Source of the DNA: Streptomyces orinoci
Lineage (GTDB): Bacteria > Actinomycetota > Actinomycetes > Streptomycetales > Streptomycetaceae
Direction: 5' to 3'
DNA length: 64,000 nucleotides
NCBI RefSeq assembly: GCF_003121295.1
Contig: NZ_PHNC01000029.1
Span: forward strand, 62,001-126,000
The translations under genes were made by a program, and so were the position numbers. Under the pieces are notes generated by a model. That model was not told the origin of the DNA, searched no databases, and saw only the letters and a list, made by a program, of their open reading frames with translations. This document shows positions 26,072 to 36,214 of this stretch, piece after piece; position 1 is the first letter of the stretch, and the number at the start of each line of letters is the position of its first letter.

Positions 26072-28051
26072 GTGGACACCACCCTCCCGGACCCCCTGGT
26101 AGACCAGCTCCTCGACGACCGCTACCGCATCGAGGCCCGCATCGCCACCGGCGGCATGGCCACGGTCTACCGGGCCCTGGACACCCGCCTCGACCGTGTG
26201 CTCGCCCTCAAGGTGATGCACCCCGACCTGGCGCGGGACGCCGCCTTCACGGAGCGCTTCATCCGGGAGGCCAAGTCGGCGGCCCGCCTGGACCACCCCA
26301 ATGTGGTGAGCGTCTTCGACCAGGGCACCGACGCGGGCTATGTCTACCTGGCCATGGAGTATGTGGCCGGCTGCACCCTGCGCGACGTACTGCGCGAGCG
26401 CGGCGCCCTCCAGCCGCGAGCCGCGCTGGATGTCATGGAGCCGGTGCTGGCCGCCCTGGGCGCCGCCCACCGCGCCGAGCTGGTGCACCGGGACATAAAA
26501 CCGGAGAACGTGCTGATCGGCGACGACGGCCGGGTGAAGGTCGCGGACTTCGGGCTGGTGCGCGCGGTGGGCACCAACACCACCACCGACTCCGGCTCCG
26601 TCCTGGGCACCCTCTCCTACCTCGCGCCGGAGCAGATCGAGCACGGTGTGGTGGACACCCGCACCGATGTCTACGCCTGCGGCGTGGTGCTCTACGAGAT
26701 GCTCACCGGCCTCAAGCCGCACTCCGGGGCCAATCCCGCCCAGGTCCTCTACCAGCACCTCAACCAGGATGTGCCGCCGCCGTCCGGGGAGACCCCGGGC
26801 CTGGCCCCGGAGCTGGACGAGGTGGTGGCCGTCTGCACCTCCCGCGACCCCGGGCTGCGCCCGGACGACGCGGTGGGGATGCTGGCGCTGGTCCGCGAGG
26901 CCCGTGCGGCGCTGACCGACGAGCAGCTGGACCTCCGCCCGCCGCGCGCCCTGGCCTCGCACGCGGGCCCGGAGGAGCGCACCACCGTGCTCCCCCGGCC
27001 CTCCGTCTCCCCCTCCCTGCTGACCCCGCTGCCGGGCCGGGCGCAAAGGGACGGCACGGACCGGGACGGCACCGACCGCACCGCCCGCTTCGAGCAGCCG
27101 CCGGTCCCCCCGCAGTCCGCCCCGCCCGCCCCGGGTCGCCGGCTGCCCGGACCGCTGGGCCGGGTACGGCGGCGTACCGCGCTGCTGATGGCGGCGGCCG
27201 TGCTGGCGATGCTGGCCGGCACCGGCGTCTGGTACATCAGCTCCGGCCAATTCACCTCGGTCCCGGCCGTGCTGGACCTGACCGAGCAGCAGGCGGAGCA
27301 GAAGCTGGACCGGGCCGGGCTGCGGGTGAGCACCCGGCAGGAGTTCAGCGACACCATCGAGCGCGGCCATGTGATGGCCACCGACCCCAGGCCCGGGGAG
27401 CGGATCCGCAACACCGGCCGGGTGACGCTCATCATCTCCCGGGGCCCGCAGCGGGCAGAAGTGCCCAATGTCAAGGGCATGCCCCTGGACCAGGCCAAGA
27501 AGAAGATCACTGGCGCCGGGCTGACGGTCGGCGAGCTCCAGCAGCAGTTCAGCGGAGAGACCCCACAGGGTTCGGTGCTCTCCACCGACCCCGGGCCGGG
27601 CACCGAGCGCCGCCCCGACTCCCCGGTCAACCTGGTGGTCAGCAAGGGCGAGGCGCTGGACGTACCGGATGTCACCGGCCTGCCGGTGGACGACGCCACC
27701 TCCGCCCTGCACGACGCCGGATTCCAGGCCAAGGTGGCCGACACCCAGGTCTACTCGGATCGCGGCAAGGGCGATGTGGCCGACCAGTCCCCGGCCAAGG
27801 GCGCCAAGGCGGCCAAGGGCGACACCATCACCCTGACCGTCTCCAAGGGCAAGGAGATGCTCCCGGTGCCCGATGTCACCGGCAGGAGCGAGGCGGACGC
27901 CCGGCGCATCCTCACCGAGGCCGGGTTCCAGGTGAAGGTGGACCGGCCGTTCCTCTTCCCCAAGGACTCGGTGGACAGCCAGTCGGTGCGGGCCGGGGAC
28001 AAGGCGGCCCGGGGCGACACCATCACCATCCGGATGAAGAGCGGGTTCTGA
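26072..28051 (+). CDS. Serine/threonine protein kinase with four PASTA domains (PknL/PknB type)
   Basis: A 659-residue transmembrane Hanks-type kinase. Kinase domain about 17-280: GGMATVYRALD (P-loop), VLALKVM (ATP lysine), HRDIKPENVL (catalytic loop), VADFGLVRA (DFG), GTLSYLAPEQI (activation segment end). A disordered linker with acidic and Arg residues leads to one membrane helix (about 369-388) and four extracytoplasmic PASTA repeats (about 395-659), which bind muropeptides or lipid II in homologues. The position beside an Rv2175c-like gene and DAHP synthase fits PknL of mycobacteria, although PknL itself lacks this PASTA array. Likely tunes envelope synthesis. Confidence 0.93.
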   Translation: MDTTLPDPLVDQLLDDRYRIEARIATGGMATVYRALDTRLDRVLALKVMHPDLARDAAFTERFIREAKSAARLDHPNVVSVFDQGTDAGYVYLAMEYVAGCTLRDVLRERGALQPRAALDVMEPVLAALGAAHRAELVHRDIKPENVLIGDDGRVKVADFGLVRAVGTNTTTDSGSVLGTLSYLAPEQIEHGVVDTRTDVYACGVVLYEMLTGLKPHSGANPAQVLYQHLNQDVPPPSGETPGLAPELDEVVAVCTSRDPGLRPDDAVGMLALVREARAALTDEQLDLRPPRALASHAGPEERTTVLPRPSVSPSLLTPLPGRAQRDGTDRDGTDRTARFEQPPVPPQSAPPAPGRRLPGPLGRVRRRTALLMAAAVLAMLAGTGVWYISSGQFTSVPAVLDLTEQQAEQKLDRAGLRVSTRQEFSDTIERGHVMATDPRPGERIRNTGRVTLIISRGPQRAEVPNVKGMPLDQAKKKITGAGLTVGELQQQFSGETPQGSVLSTDPGPGTERRPDSPVNLVVSKGEALDVPDVTGLPVDDATSALHDAGFQAKVADTQVYSDRGKGDVADQSPAKGAKAAKGDTITLTVSKGKEMLPVPDVTGRSEADARRILTEAGFQVKVDRPFLFPKDSVDSQSVRAGDKAARGDTITIRMKSGF

Positions 28052-28056
28052 GGTTC

Positions 28057-28926
28057 GTGAGCGCGATACGCAATCCCATCGGCGGCCATGTCCCGGTGGC
28101 CGGCGGCCTGGCCCGGACCGGGCTGCCGTACGCCCGGCGGATGGGCGCCGAGGCGGTGCAGGTGTTTGTGGCCAACCCCAGGGGCTGGGCCACTCCGGCG
28201 GGGAACCCGGCCCAGGACGAGGAGTTCCGGGCCGGCTGTGCGGAGGCCGGGCTGCCGGTGTACGTGCACGCCCCCTACCTGATCAACTTCGGCTCGCACA
28301 CCGAGGAGACCGCCGAACGCTCGGTGCTCTCGCTGCGGCACTCGCTGCGCCGGGGGCGGGAGATCGGGGCGCGCGGGGTGGTGGTGCACACCGGCTCGGC
28401 CACCGGCGGGCGGGCGCGTCCCACGGCGCTGGCACAGGTACGCGAGCGGCTGCTGCCGCTGCTAGAGGAGCTGACGCACCCGGAGGACCCCCGGCTGCTG
28501 CTGGAGCCCACGGCCGGCCAGGGCGCCTCGCTGTGCTCCTGGATCGCCGACCTGGGCCCGTACTTCGAGGCCCTGGACCACCATCCGCGGCTGGGCGTCT
28601 GCCTGGACACCTGCCATCTCTTCGCGGCCGGGCACGACCTGGCCGGGCCCGGCGGGATGAAGCAGGCGCTGGACGAGCTGACGGAGGTGGTGGGGACGGG
28701 CCGGCTGGGCCTGATCCACGCCAATGACTCCAAGGACGTGGTGGGCGCCCACAAGGACCGGCACGCCAATATCGGCGCCGGATTCATCGGCGCCGAGCCC
28801 TTCGCCGAGCTCTTCTCCCACCCGGAGACGGCTGGGGTGCCGCTGACCATCGAGACACCGGGCGGCCCGGAGGGGCACGCGGCGGATGTGGCCCGGCTGA
28901 AGGAACTGCGGGACGCCACCGTCTAG
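28057..28926 (+). CDS. nfo: Deoxyribonuclease IV (AP endonuclease, EndoIV family)
   Basis: Cuts DNA 5' to abasic sites during base excision repair, using three zinc ions. The 289-residue TIM barrel shows zinc-ligand motifs VYVHAPYLIN, VVHTGSA, LLLEPTAGQG, CLDTCHLFAAGHD, HANDSKDVVGAHKDRHANIG and TIETPGG. GTG 28057 is 5 bases after the kinase stop; earlier in-frame codons belong to the kinase coding region and were rejected. Probably co-transcribed with the kinase. Confidence 0.92.
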   Translation: MSAIRNPIGGHVPVAGGLARTGLPYARRMGAEAVQVFVANPRGWATPAGNPAQDEEFRAGCAEAGLPVYVHAPYLINFGSHTEETAERSVLSLRHSLRRGREIGARGVVVHTGSATGGRARPTALAQVRERLLPLLEELTHPEDPRLLLEPTAGQGASLCSWIADLGPYFEALDHHPRLGVCLDTCHLFAAGHDLAGPGGMKQALDELTEVVGTGRLGLIHANDSKDVVGAHKDRHANIGAGFIGAEPFAELFSHPETAGVPLTIETPGGPEGHAADVARLKELRDATV

Positions 28927-28942
28927 CGGCGGGCGCTCCGCG

Positions 28943-29575
28943 CTAGAGCTCGGGGCCCTCGCCCGGCAGCTCCTGGTAGGAGTAGCGCTGCTCCCGCCAG
29001 GGGTCGCCGAGGTTGTGGTAGCCCCGCTCCTCCCAGAAGCCGCGCCGGTCGGTGGTCATGTACTCCACGCCGCGCACCCACTTGGGGCCCTTCCAGGCGT
29101 ACAGGTGCGGCACCGCCAGCCGTACCGGGAAGCCGTGCTCGGCGGTGAGCAGTTCGCCGTCCTTGTGGGTGGCGAAGATGCTCCGCTCATCGGTGAAGTC
29201 GGCCAGCCGCAGATTGGCGCTGTAGCCGTACTCGGCCCAGACCATCACATGGGTGACCGCGGGCGCGGGCGGTGCCAGCTCCACGATGGTCCGGGCCAGC
29301 ACCCCGCCCCACTCCACGCCCAGCACGCTGTACTTGGTGACACAGTGGAGGTCGGCCGTCACCGTGGCGTAGGGCAGCGCAGTGAACTCCTCATGGGTCC
29401 AGCACCGCTTGTCACCGTCCGCGGTGGCGCCGAAGACCCGGAACTCCCAGCGCTCCGGCCGGAACTTCGGCACCGGGCCATAGTGCGTCACCGGCCAGCC
29501 GCGCTGGAGCCGCTGCCCCGGAGGCAGCTGGAGAGTCTCCCCTTTGCGGCTTTCCGCGCTTTTCGGCTGGCCCAT
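28943..29575 (-). CDS. Sulfite-oxidase-family molybdopterin enzyme
   Basis: A 210-residue cytoplasmic protein of the sulfite oxidase/MsrP molybdopterin domain family. The molybdenum-ligand cysteine is Cys78 in DLHCVTKYS; other conserved parts are GVEWGGVLARTI, AEHGFPVRLAVPHLYAWKGPKWV and FWEERGYHNLGDPW. No Tat signal or heme/dimerisation domain, so it is a minimal soluble form. The true substrate of this subgroup is unknown. ATG 29575. Convergent with nfo and divergent from bacterioferritin. Confidence 0.87.
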   Translation of the reverse strand: MGQPKSAESRKGETLQLPPGQRLQRGWPVTHYGPVPKFRPERWEFRVFGATADGDKRCWTHEEFTALPYATVTADLHCVTKYSVLGVEWGGVLARTIVELAPPAPAVTHVMVWAEYGYSANLRLADFTDERSIFATHKDGELLTAEHGFPVRLAVPHLYAWKGPKWVRGVEYMTTDRRGFWEERGYHNLGDPWREQRYSYQELPGEGPEL

Positions 29576-29651
29576 GCCTCAATGGTGTCAGACCGTCAGG
29601 GGTGCTGATGACCAGGGACCATCCAGCCCCCTCTATCCGGACAAGTTCGAC

Positions 29652-29665
29652 TAAGTGTGCACTTA
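29652..29665. promoter_or_regulatory. Inverted repeat TAAGTG-TG-CACTTA upstream of bacterioferritin
   Basis: A perfect 6-bp inverted repeat with a 2-base spacer, 73 bases before the bfr start in the divergent gap with the sulfite-oxidase-like gene. It does not match the 19-bp iron-box pattern seen at 30690-30708, so a different regulator may act here. Confidence 0.4.
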
Positions 29666-29737
29666 CTGGAAGGTTTCCTGACCCGGTGCGAGGATGCGCG
29701 CAATCCGTACGCCCTCCTCCCGGAAGGAGCCGCTGCG

Positions 29738-30226
29738 ATGCAGGGCGACCCCGAGATCCTTGAGTTCCTCAATGAACAGCTGACCGGCGAGCTCACCGCC
29801 ATCAACCAGTACTTCCTGCACGCCAAGCTGCAGGAGCACCAGGGCTGGACCAAGATCGCGGAGCACACCCGCGCGGAGTCCTTCGACGAGATGAAGCACG
29901 CCGAGGTGCTCACCGACCGGATCATCTTCCTCGAGGGCCTGCCCAACTACCAGCGGCTCTTCCATGTCCGTATCGGCCAGTCCATCACCGAGATGTTCCA
30001 GGCCGACCGCCAGGTGGAGGTGGAGGCCATCGACCGGCTGCGGCGGGGGGTGGAGGTGATGCGGGCCAAGGGCGACATCACCTCGGCCAATATCTTCGAG
30101 TCGATCCTGGCCGACGAGGAGGACCACATCGACTACCTCGACACCCAGCTGGGCCTGATCGAAAAACTCGGCGAGCCGCTGTATCTGGCCCAGTTCATCG
30201 ACCAGTCCAGCGGCGATTCCCACTAG
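29738..30226 (+). CDS. bfr: Bacterioferritin
   Basis: A 162-residue four-helix iron-storage protein forming heme-containing 24-mers. Ferroxidase residues Glu18, Glu51, His54, with later Glu and the EEDHIDYLDTQ segment (Glu, His) are all present, and Met52 is the expected heme ligand. ATG 29738 is set by AAGGAG at 29724-29729. Upstream in-frame codons are rejected. Convergent with bfd, which encodes its electron-donor ferredoxin. Confidence 0.96.
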   Translation: MQGDPEILEFLNEQLTGELTAINQYFLHAKLQEHQGWTKIAEHTRAESFDEMKHAEVLTDRIIFLEGLPNYQRLFHVRIGQSITEMFQADRQVEVEAIDRLRRGVEVMRAKGDITSANIFESILADEEDHIDYLDTQLGLIEKLGEPLYLAQFIDQSSGDSH

Positions 30227-30235
30227 GCACCCGCC

Positions 30236-30347
30236 CCTGGGGGGCGCCCCGTCAGGGGCGCGGGGAACTGCGCGCTCGGCCCAAGACGGCCCGCACAGAG
30301 ACACCGGACCGGCAGCGGCACCCCCCAAGGGGCGCGGGGAACTGCAC
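30236..30347 (-). repeat. Two minus-strand copies of the dispersed 3'-end core
   Basis: Reverse-complement cores lie at 30254-30273 (exact) and 30328-30347 (last two bases AC). The first has a stem GGGGCGCCCC GTC AGGGGCGC region before it. The array fills the gap between the convergent genes bfr and bfd. Confidence 0.8.
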
Positions 30348-30388
30348 GACCGGCCACCCACAACCCGCACCCGAAAGGCGAACCCCGC

Positions 30389-30655
30389 TCAAGCAGCCAG
30401 TTCCCCGCCCAGCGCGGGCGGCGTCGGCGCCAGCACCCTCACCTCGGGCGCCAGAACGTCCCGCTCGCCGCGCTCGACCAGTTCCCGACGCGGGCACGCC
30501 CCCCGCCCCAGCAGCGCCTGGATACGCCGCACACAGCCACCGCAGTCCGTACCGGCCTTGCAGGCCGAAGCGATCTTGCGCGGCGTACACGCCCCCCGTT
30601 CCGCATGCTCACGCACCTGCTGCTCCGTGATGCCGAAGCATGAGCAGACGTACAC
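30389..30655 (-). CDS. bfd: Bacterioferritin-associated [2Fe-2S] ferredoxin
   Basis: Supplies electrons to release iron from bacterioferritin. The 88-residue protein begins VYVCSCFGITE and has four cluster cysteines, CSC near the N-terminus and the C-x6-C-x2-C group in ACKAGTDCGGCVRR, as in Bfd. GTG 30655 has GAGG about 10 bases upstream; TTG 30685 is an in-frame alternative. The C-terminal 35 residues are not conserved. An iron box at 30690-30708 suggests expression under iron starvation. Confidence 0.9.
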   Translation of the reverse strand: MYVCSCFGITEQQVREHAERGACTPRKIASACKAGTDCGGCVRRIQALLGRGACPRRELVERGERDVLAPEVRVLAPTPPALGGELAA

Positions 30656-30689
30656 GCGGCCACCGCCTCGCCGGGGAGAGATCAACTAG

Positions 30690-30708
30690 GAAGGTAACCC
30701 TTACCTTA
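30690..30708 (-). promoter_or_regulatory. Iron box (DmdR1/IdeR-type operator) upstream of bfd
   Basis: Minus-strand TAAGGTAAGGGTTACCTTC matches the 19-bp actinobacterial iron-box pattern TWAGGTWAGSCTWACCTWA at most positions, including both AGGT/ACCT half-sites. It lies 35 bases before the bfd GTG, where bound Fe(II)-DmdR1 would block transcription. Confidence 0.75.
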
Positions 30709-30736
30709 CCCGGTCCGTCCGGACCGCGACAACGCA

Positions 30737-30768
30737 CTGGGGCGCGGATCACACGATCCGCGCCCCAG
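30737..30768 (-). terminator. DAHP synthase terminator
   Basis: A perfect 14-bp stem (CTGGGGCGCGGATC with GATCCGCGCCCCAG) and a 4-base loop, 15 bases after the minus-strand DAHP synthase stop. It insulates bfd's promoter from read-through. Confidence 0.85.
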
Positions 30769-30782
30769 CACTCGGCACACCC

Positions 30783-32308
<1,526 letters not shown>

Positions 32309-32335
32309 TCGCGCGCATCCCAGGATCCACGCACC

Positions 32336-32354
32336 GGCCGCCCGAGGGGCGGCC
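32336..32354 (+). terminator. trp attenuator hairpin
   Basis: A perfect 8-bp stem GGCCGCCC / GGGCGGCC with a 3-base loop, 28 bases after the leader stop. It would end transcription when the ribosome clears the Trp codons. The segment between leader and hairpin (CTCCCGGCGGCC and GGCCGCC) can form competing pairs; the exact antiterminator needs folding. Confidence 0.7.
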
Positions 32355-32408
32355 TTCGGCGTTCAGTGGCCCGGCCGTTCCTCCGAACCCCCTACGGAAG
32401 GAACCCCG

Positions 32409-34343
32409 ATGCCCACCGACCTCCCCGCCGACATCCCCGCCCTGCTCGCCCGGCTGACCGCCGGGGACCGTCCCTTCGCCCTGCTGCGCCGCCGCACCCC
32501 GGGCCACCCCCATGACCTGGTCGAGCTGCTGACCGGCCCGGTGACCGAGGTGCCGCGACTCGCCGACATTCCGCTGCCCGAGGGCGCGCCCGCCGCCGGC
32601 GCCCCGGTGCTGGACGCGCTGGCGCTGGTGCCGTTCCGCCAGATCCGCGAGCGCGGCTTCGAGGTCCATGACGACGGGACCCCGCTGCTGGTGCTGCGGG
32701 CCGAGGAATGCCACGCCCTGCCGCTGGACGCGGCACTGGCCGCCCTGCCCCGGCACCGGGTCCGGGTGGCCGACGGCGCGGGCTTCACCATGGACGACGA
32801 CGCCTATGCAGCCATGGTGGAGCGGGTGGTGCGCCAGGAGATCGGCACCGGCGAGGGCGCCAACTTCGTCATCCGCCGGGATTTCGAGGGCGAGCTCCCC
32901 GGCTTCACGGCGGCCGACGCGCTGGCGCTGTTCCGGCGGCTGCTGGCCGGGGAGCGGGGCGCCTACTGGACCCACCTGGTGCACACCGGCGACCGGACGC
33001 TGCTGGGCGCCAGCCCGGAAGTACATGTCCGGATGTCCGGCGGGACGGTGGTGATGAACCCGATCAGCGGCACCTACCGCTATCCCGCCTCGGGCCCGAG
33101 CGCCGAGGGGCTGCTGGACTTCCTGGGCGACCGCAAGGAGACCGAGGAGCTGTCCATGGTGGTGGACGAGGAGCTCAAGATGATGTGCACCGTAGGGGAC
33201 CGGGGCGGGGTGGTGGTCGGCCCCCGGCTGCGGGAGATGGCGCACCTGGCGCACACCGAGTACGAGCTGCGCGGGCGCTCCTCGCTGGATGTGCGGGAGG
33301 TGCTGCGGGAGACCATGTTCGCGGCCACGGTCACCGGCTCGCCGGTGCAGAACGCCTGCCGGGTCATCGCCCGTCATGAACCAGCCGGGCGCGGCTACTA
33401 CGCGGGAGCGCTGGCCCTCTTCGGCCGGGACGCGGGCGGGGCGCGCACCCTGGACTCGCCGATTCTGATCCGCACCGCGGACATCTCGGCCGAGGGGCGG
33501 CTGCGGGTGTCGGTCGGGGCGACGCTGGTACGGGGCTCCGACCCGCGCGGCGAGGCGGCGGAGACCCGCGCCAAGGCGGCGGGCGTGCTGGCCGCCATCG
33601 GGGGACGCCCGGCCCCGGCGCCGCCCGCGGTACGGCTGGCGGACGATCCCCGGGTACGGGCCGCGCTGGACGCCCGGCGCGAGGACCTCTCGCCGTTCTG
33701 GGTACGGATGCAGACCCCCGCCGAGGCGGCCTCGCTGAGCGGGCACGCGCTGGTCATCGACGCCGAGGACACCTTCACCGCGATGCTGGCCCATCTGCTG
33801 CGGGTTGCCGGGCTCTCGGTGAGTGTGCTGCGCCATGACGCGCCGGGGGTCCGGGAGACGGCCCTGGCGCACCGGGGCCCGGTGGTGCTGGGCCCCGGCC
33901 CCGGGAACCCCTCGGACGCCGCCGATCCCCGGATGCGGATGCTGCGCGGGCTGGCGGGGGAGCTGCTGCGGGGGCACCGGTACGGGCTGCTGGGCGTCTG
34001 CCTGGGCCATGAACTCCTCGCCGCGGAGCTGGGTTTGGACATCGTGCGGAAGGATGTCCCCTTGCAGGGGGCGCAGGAGCGGATCGACTTCTTCGGGCGT
34101 CCGGAGACGGTGGGGTTCTACAACACCTTTACGGCTCGGTGCGGTGCGGAATTCACTGTGCCGGGTGTGGAGTTGAGCCGTGACCCGGTCACGGGCGAGG
34201 TGCATGCGCTGCGCGGGCCGGGGTTCGCGGGCTTCCAGTTCCACCCGGAGTCGGTGCTGACCTTGAACGGGGTTCAGGTGGTGTGCGAGGCGCTGAGCAC
34301 CATCGGCGTCCAGCCGCCAACGGCGCTCAGCCCCCGGTGGTAA
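32409..34343 (+). CDS. trpE: Fused anthranilate synthase (TrpE-TrpG)
   Basis: Converts chorismate and glutamine to anthranilate. The 644-residue protein joins a TrpE-like domain (about 1-420: LLGASPEVHVRM, NPISGTYRYP, KETEELSMVVDEELKMMC, GSPVQNACRVIARHEPAGRG) to a class I glutamine amidotransferase (about 445-635: VVLGPGPGNPSD, LGVCLGHELLA with catalytic Cys, FQFHPESVL). The amidotransferase has Glu where GxCLGHQ is usual. Fusions of this type are called TrpEG in streptomycetes and resemble PhzE in layout; the Trp-codon leader argues for tryptophan rather than phenazine synthesis. ATG 32409 is preceded by GGAAGGAA. Confidence 0.9.
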   Translation: MPTDLPADIPALLARLTAGDRPFALLRRRTPGHPHDLVELLTGPVTEVPRLADIPLPEGAPAAGAPVLDALALVPFRQIRERGFEVHDDGTPLLVLRAEECHALPLDAALAALPRHRVRVADGAGFTMDDDAYAAMVERVVRQEIGTGEGANFVIRRDFEGELPGFTAADALALFRRLLAGERGAYWTHLVHTGDRTLLGASPEVHVRMSGGTVVMNPISGTYRYPASGPSAEGLLDFLGDRKETEELSMVVDEELKMMCTVGDRGGVVVGPRLREMAHLAHTEYELRGRSSLDVREVLRETMFAATVTGSPVQNACRVIARHEPAGRGYYAGALALFGRDAGGARTLDSPILIRTADISAEGRLRVSVGATLVRGSDPRGEAAETRAKAAGVLAAIGGRPAPAPPAVRLADDPRVRAALDARREDLSPFWVRMQTPAEAASLSGHALVIDAEDTFTAMLAHLLRVAGLSVSVLRHDAPGVRETALAHRGPVVLGPGPGNPSDAADPRMRMLRGLAGELLRGHRYGLLGVCLGHELLAAELGLDIVRKDVPLQGAQERIDFFGRPETVGFYNTFTARCGAEFTVPGVELSRDPVTGEVHALRGPGFAGFQFHPESVLTLNGVQVVCEALSTIGVQPPTALSPRW

Positions 34344-34380
34344 CCCCCACCAACCCAGCTGAGGGCAACGGGTGGTGCGC

Positions 34381-34418
34381 GGGTGGGTGGACGACGCCCC
34401 GAAGGGGCGTGCCCACCC
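34381..34418. terminator. Bidirectional terminator between trpEG and pfkA
   Basis: Stem GGGTGGG...ACGCCCC, loop GAA, GGGGCGT...CCCACCC, located between convergent genes. Confidence 0.65.
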
Positions 34419-34474
34419 ACTCGCGGTCAGGTGTCAGGGCGAGCTCAACCCCCGCGTGCCCACCCACCCATCGG

Positions 34475-35506
34475 TCACCCGAAGAACACCTTGACCTCCT
34501 CGTACCGCTCAACCGGCACCGTCTTCAACCGCTCCGTAGCCGAAGCAATCGGCACCCGCACCACATCCGTCCCCCGCAACGCCACCATCATCCCGAACTC
34601 CCCCTCCCGCACCGCGGAAACCGCGTGCAGCCCAAACCGTGTGGCCAGCCACCGGTCGAACGCGCTGGGCGTACCGCCCCGTTGGATGTGCCCCAGCACG
34701 GTGGTACGGGCCTCCTTGCCCGTGCGCCGCTCGATCTCCCCGGCCAGCCACTCCCCCACCCCGGACAACCGCACATGCCCGAAGGAGTCCCGCGCGGCGG
34801 CGTTCTTGAGCACCAGGTCGCCGTCGCGCGGCATCGCCCCCTCCGCCACCACCACGATCGGCGCGTAGCTGGCCCGGAACCGGGACTCCACCCATCCGCA
34901 GACCTGGTCCACATCGAAGCGCTGTTCCGGGATGAGGATGACATTGGCCCCGCCGGCCAGCCCCGAGTGCAGGGCGATCCATCCGGCGTGGCGGCCCATG
35001 ACCTCCACCACCAGTACCCGCATATGCGACTCGGCGGTGGTGTGCAGCCGGTCGATCGCCTCCGTGGCGATGCCGACCGCGGTGTCGAAGCCAAAGGTGT
35101 AGTCCGTGGCCGACAGGTCATTGTCGATGGTCTTGGGGACCCCCACGCACCGCACCCCATGCTCCCGCGACAGCCGGGCGGCCACCCCCAGGGTGTCCTC
35201 CCCGCCGATCACAATCAGCGCGTCCACCCCCTCCCCGGACAGGTTGTCCAGGATCCGGCGCACCCCATCCGGTTCCTTGAACGGATTGGTCCGCGAGGAC
35301 CCCAGCATGGTCCCGCCGCGCGGCAGGATGCCCCGTACCGCGGGGATGTCCAGCCGTACCGTCCGGCCCTGCAACGGCCCGCGCCAGCCGTCGCGAAAGC
35401 CGGTGAACTCATAGCCGTACTCCTGGACGCCCTTGCGGACGACGGCGCGGATGACCGCGTTGAGACCGGGGCAGTCACCGCCGCCGGTCAGCACTCCGAC
35501 CCGCAT
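34475..35506 (-). CDS. pfkA: 6-phosphofructokinase
   Basis: Phosphorylates fructose 6-phosphate at C1. The 343-residue protein shows VLTGGGDCPGLN (phosphate loop), MLGSSRTNPF, IGGEDTLG, PKTIDND with the catalytic Asp, MGRHAGWIA, and LGHIQRGGTPSAFDR. The residues corresponding to E. coli Gly104 and Gly124 are Asp (in GGED) and Lys (in PKT), as in PPi-dependent enzymes; yet ATP-dependent actinobacterial homologues of this subgroup are known, so the phosphoryl donor cannot be fixed from sequence. ATG 35506. Confidence 0.93.
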   Translation of the reverse strand: MRVGVLTGGGDCPGLNAVIRAVVRKGVQEYGYEFTGFRDGWRGPLQGRTVRLDIPAVRGILPRGGTMLGSSRTNPFKEPDGVRRILDNLSGEGVDALIVIGGEDTLGVAARLSREHGVRCVGVPKTIDNDLSATDYTFGFDTAVGIATEAIDRLHTTAESHMRVLVVEVMGRHAGWIALHSGLAGGANVILIPEQRFDVDQVCGWVESRFRASYAPIVVVAEGAMPRDGDLVLKNAAARDSFGHVRLSGVGEWLAGEIERRTGKEARTTVLGHIQRGGTPSAFDRWLATRFGLHAVSAVREGEFGMMVALRGTDVVRVPIASATERLKTVPVERYEEVKVFFG

Positions 35507-35548
35507 GACACCTTCCCTCCCGCCGGGACGACACCCGGGCGGCCGGCC

Positions 35549-36214
35549 TCAGGCGTCGTCGAGCCCTTGCTCCATCGCGTAGCGCACCAGCTCCACGCGG
35601 TTGTGCAACTGAAGCTTTCCCAAGGTGTTCTGGACATGGTTCTGCACCGTGCGGTGGGAGATGACAAGCCGCTCGGCGATCTGCTTGTAGGTGAGCCCCT
35701 TGGCCACCAGGCGCAGCACCTCGGTCTCCCGGGCGGTGAGGCGGGGGGTGTCGTCCTTGCCGGCGGCGGGCGGCGCGGGCCGGGCGGCCAGCCTGCGGTA
35801 CTCGCCCAGCACCAGCCCGGCCAGACCGGGGGTGAACACCGGGTCCCCGGCGGCGGTGGCGCGCACCGCCGCCAACAGCTCCTCGGTGCTTGCCGATTTG
35901 ACCAGATAGCCGGTCGCCCCGGACTTCACCGCCTCCAGGACGTCGGCGTGCTCTCCGCTCGCGGACAGCACCAGGACGCGCAACTCGGGCCGTTCGGCGA
36001 CCAGTTGCCCGCAGACCGCAACCCCGGGCAGACCGGGCAGATTGAGGTCCAGGACCAGGACGTCCGGCCGGGCGGCGCGGGCGCGGCGTACCGCCTGGGG
36101 TCCGTCGCCCGCGGTGGCCACCACCGTCATCCCGGCCGCGGCCAGATCGCGGGCCACGGCATCGCGCCACATGGGGTGGTCATCGACCACCATCACCTTC
36201 AGCGGTTCACTCAT
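35549..36214 (-). CDS. macR: NarL/LuxR-type response regulator, MacR-like
   Basis: A 221-residue regulator. Receiver about 1-120: VVDDHP acidic pair, phosphoacceptor Asp in VLVLDLNLPG, VLSAS and YLVKSAS. LuxR-type DNA-binding domain about 155-215 with LTARETEVLRLVAKG and KQIAERLVISHRTVQNHV. ATG 36214 has GGGGGAG 7 bases upstream and overlaps the kinase stop by 4 bases. The order pfkA-RR-HK-plsC fits MacRS of S. coelicolor (SCO2120-SCO2121), which controls membrane proteins used in aerial growth; the symbol rests on that synteny. Confidence 0.85.
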   Translation of the reverse strand: MSEPLKVMVVDDHPMWRDAVARDLAAAGMTVVATAGDGPQAVRRARAARPDVLVLDLNLPGLPGVAVCGQLVAERPELRVLVLSASGEHADVLEAVKSGATGYLVKSASTEELLAAVRATAAGDPVFTPGLAGLVLGEYRRLAARPAPPAAGKDDTPRLTARETEVLRLVAKGLTYKQIAERLVISHRTVQNHVQNTLGKLQLHNRVELVRYAMEQGLDDA

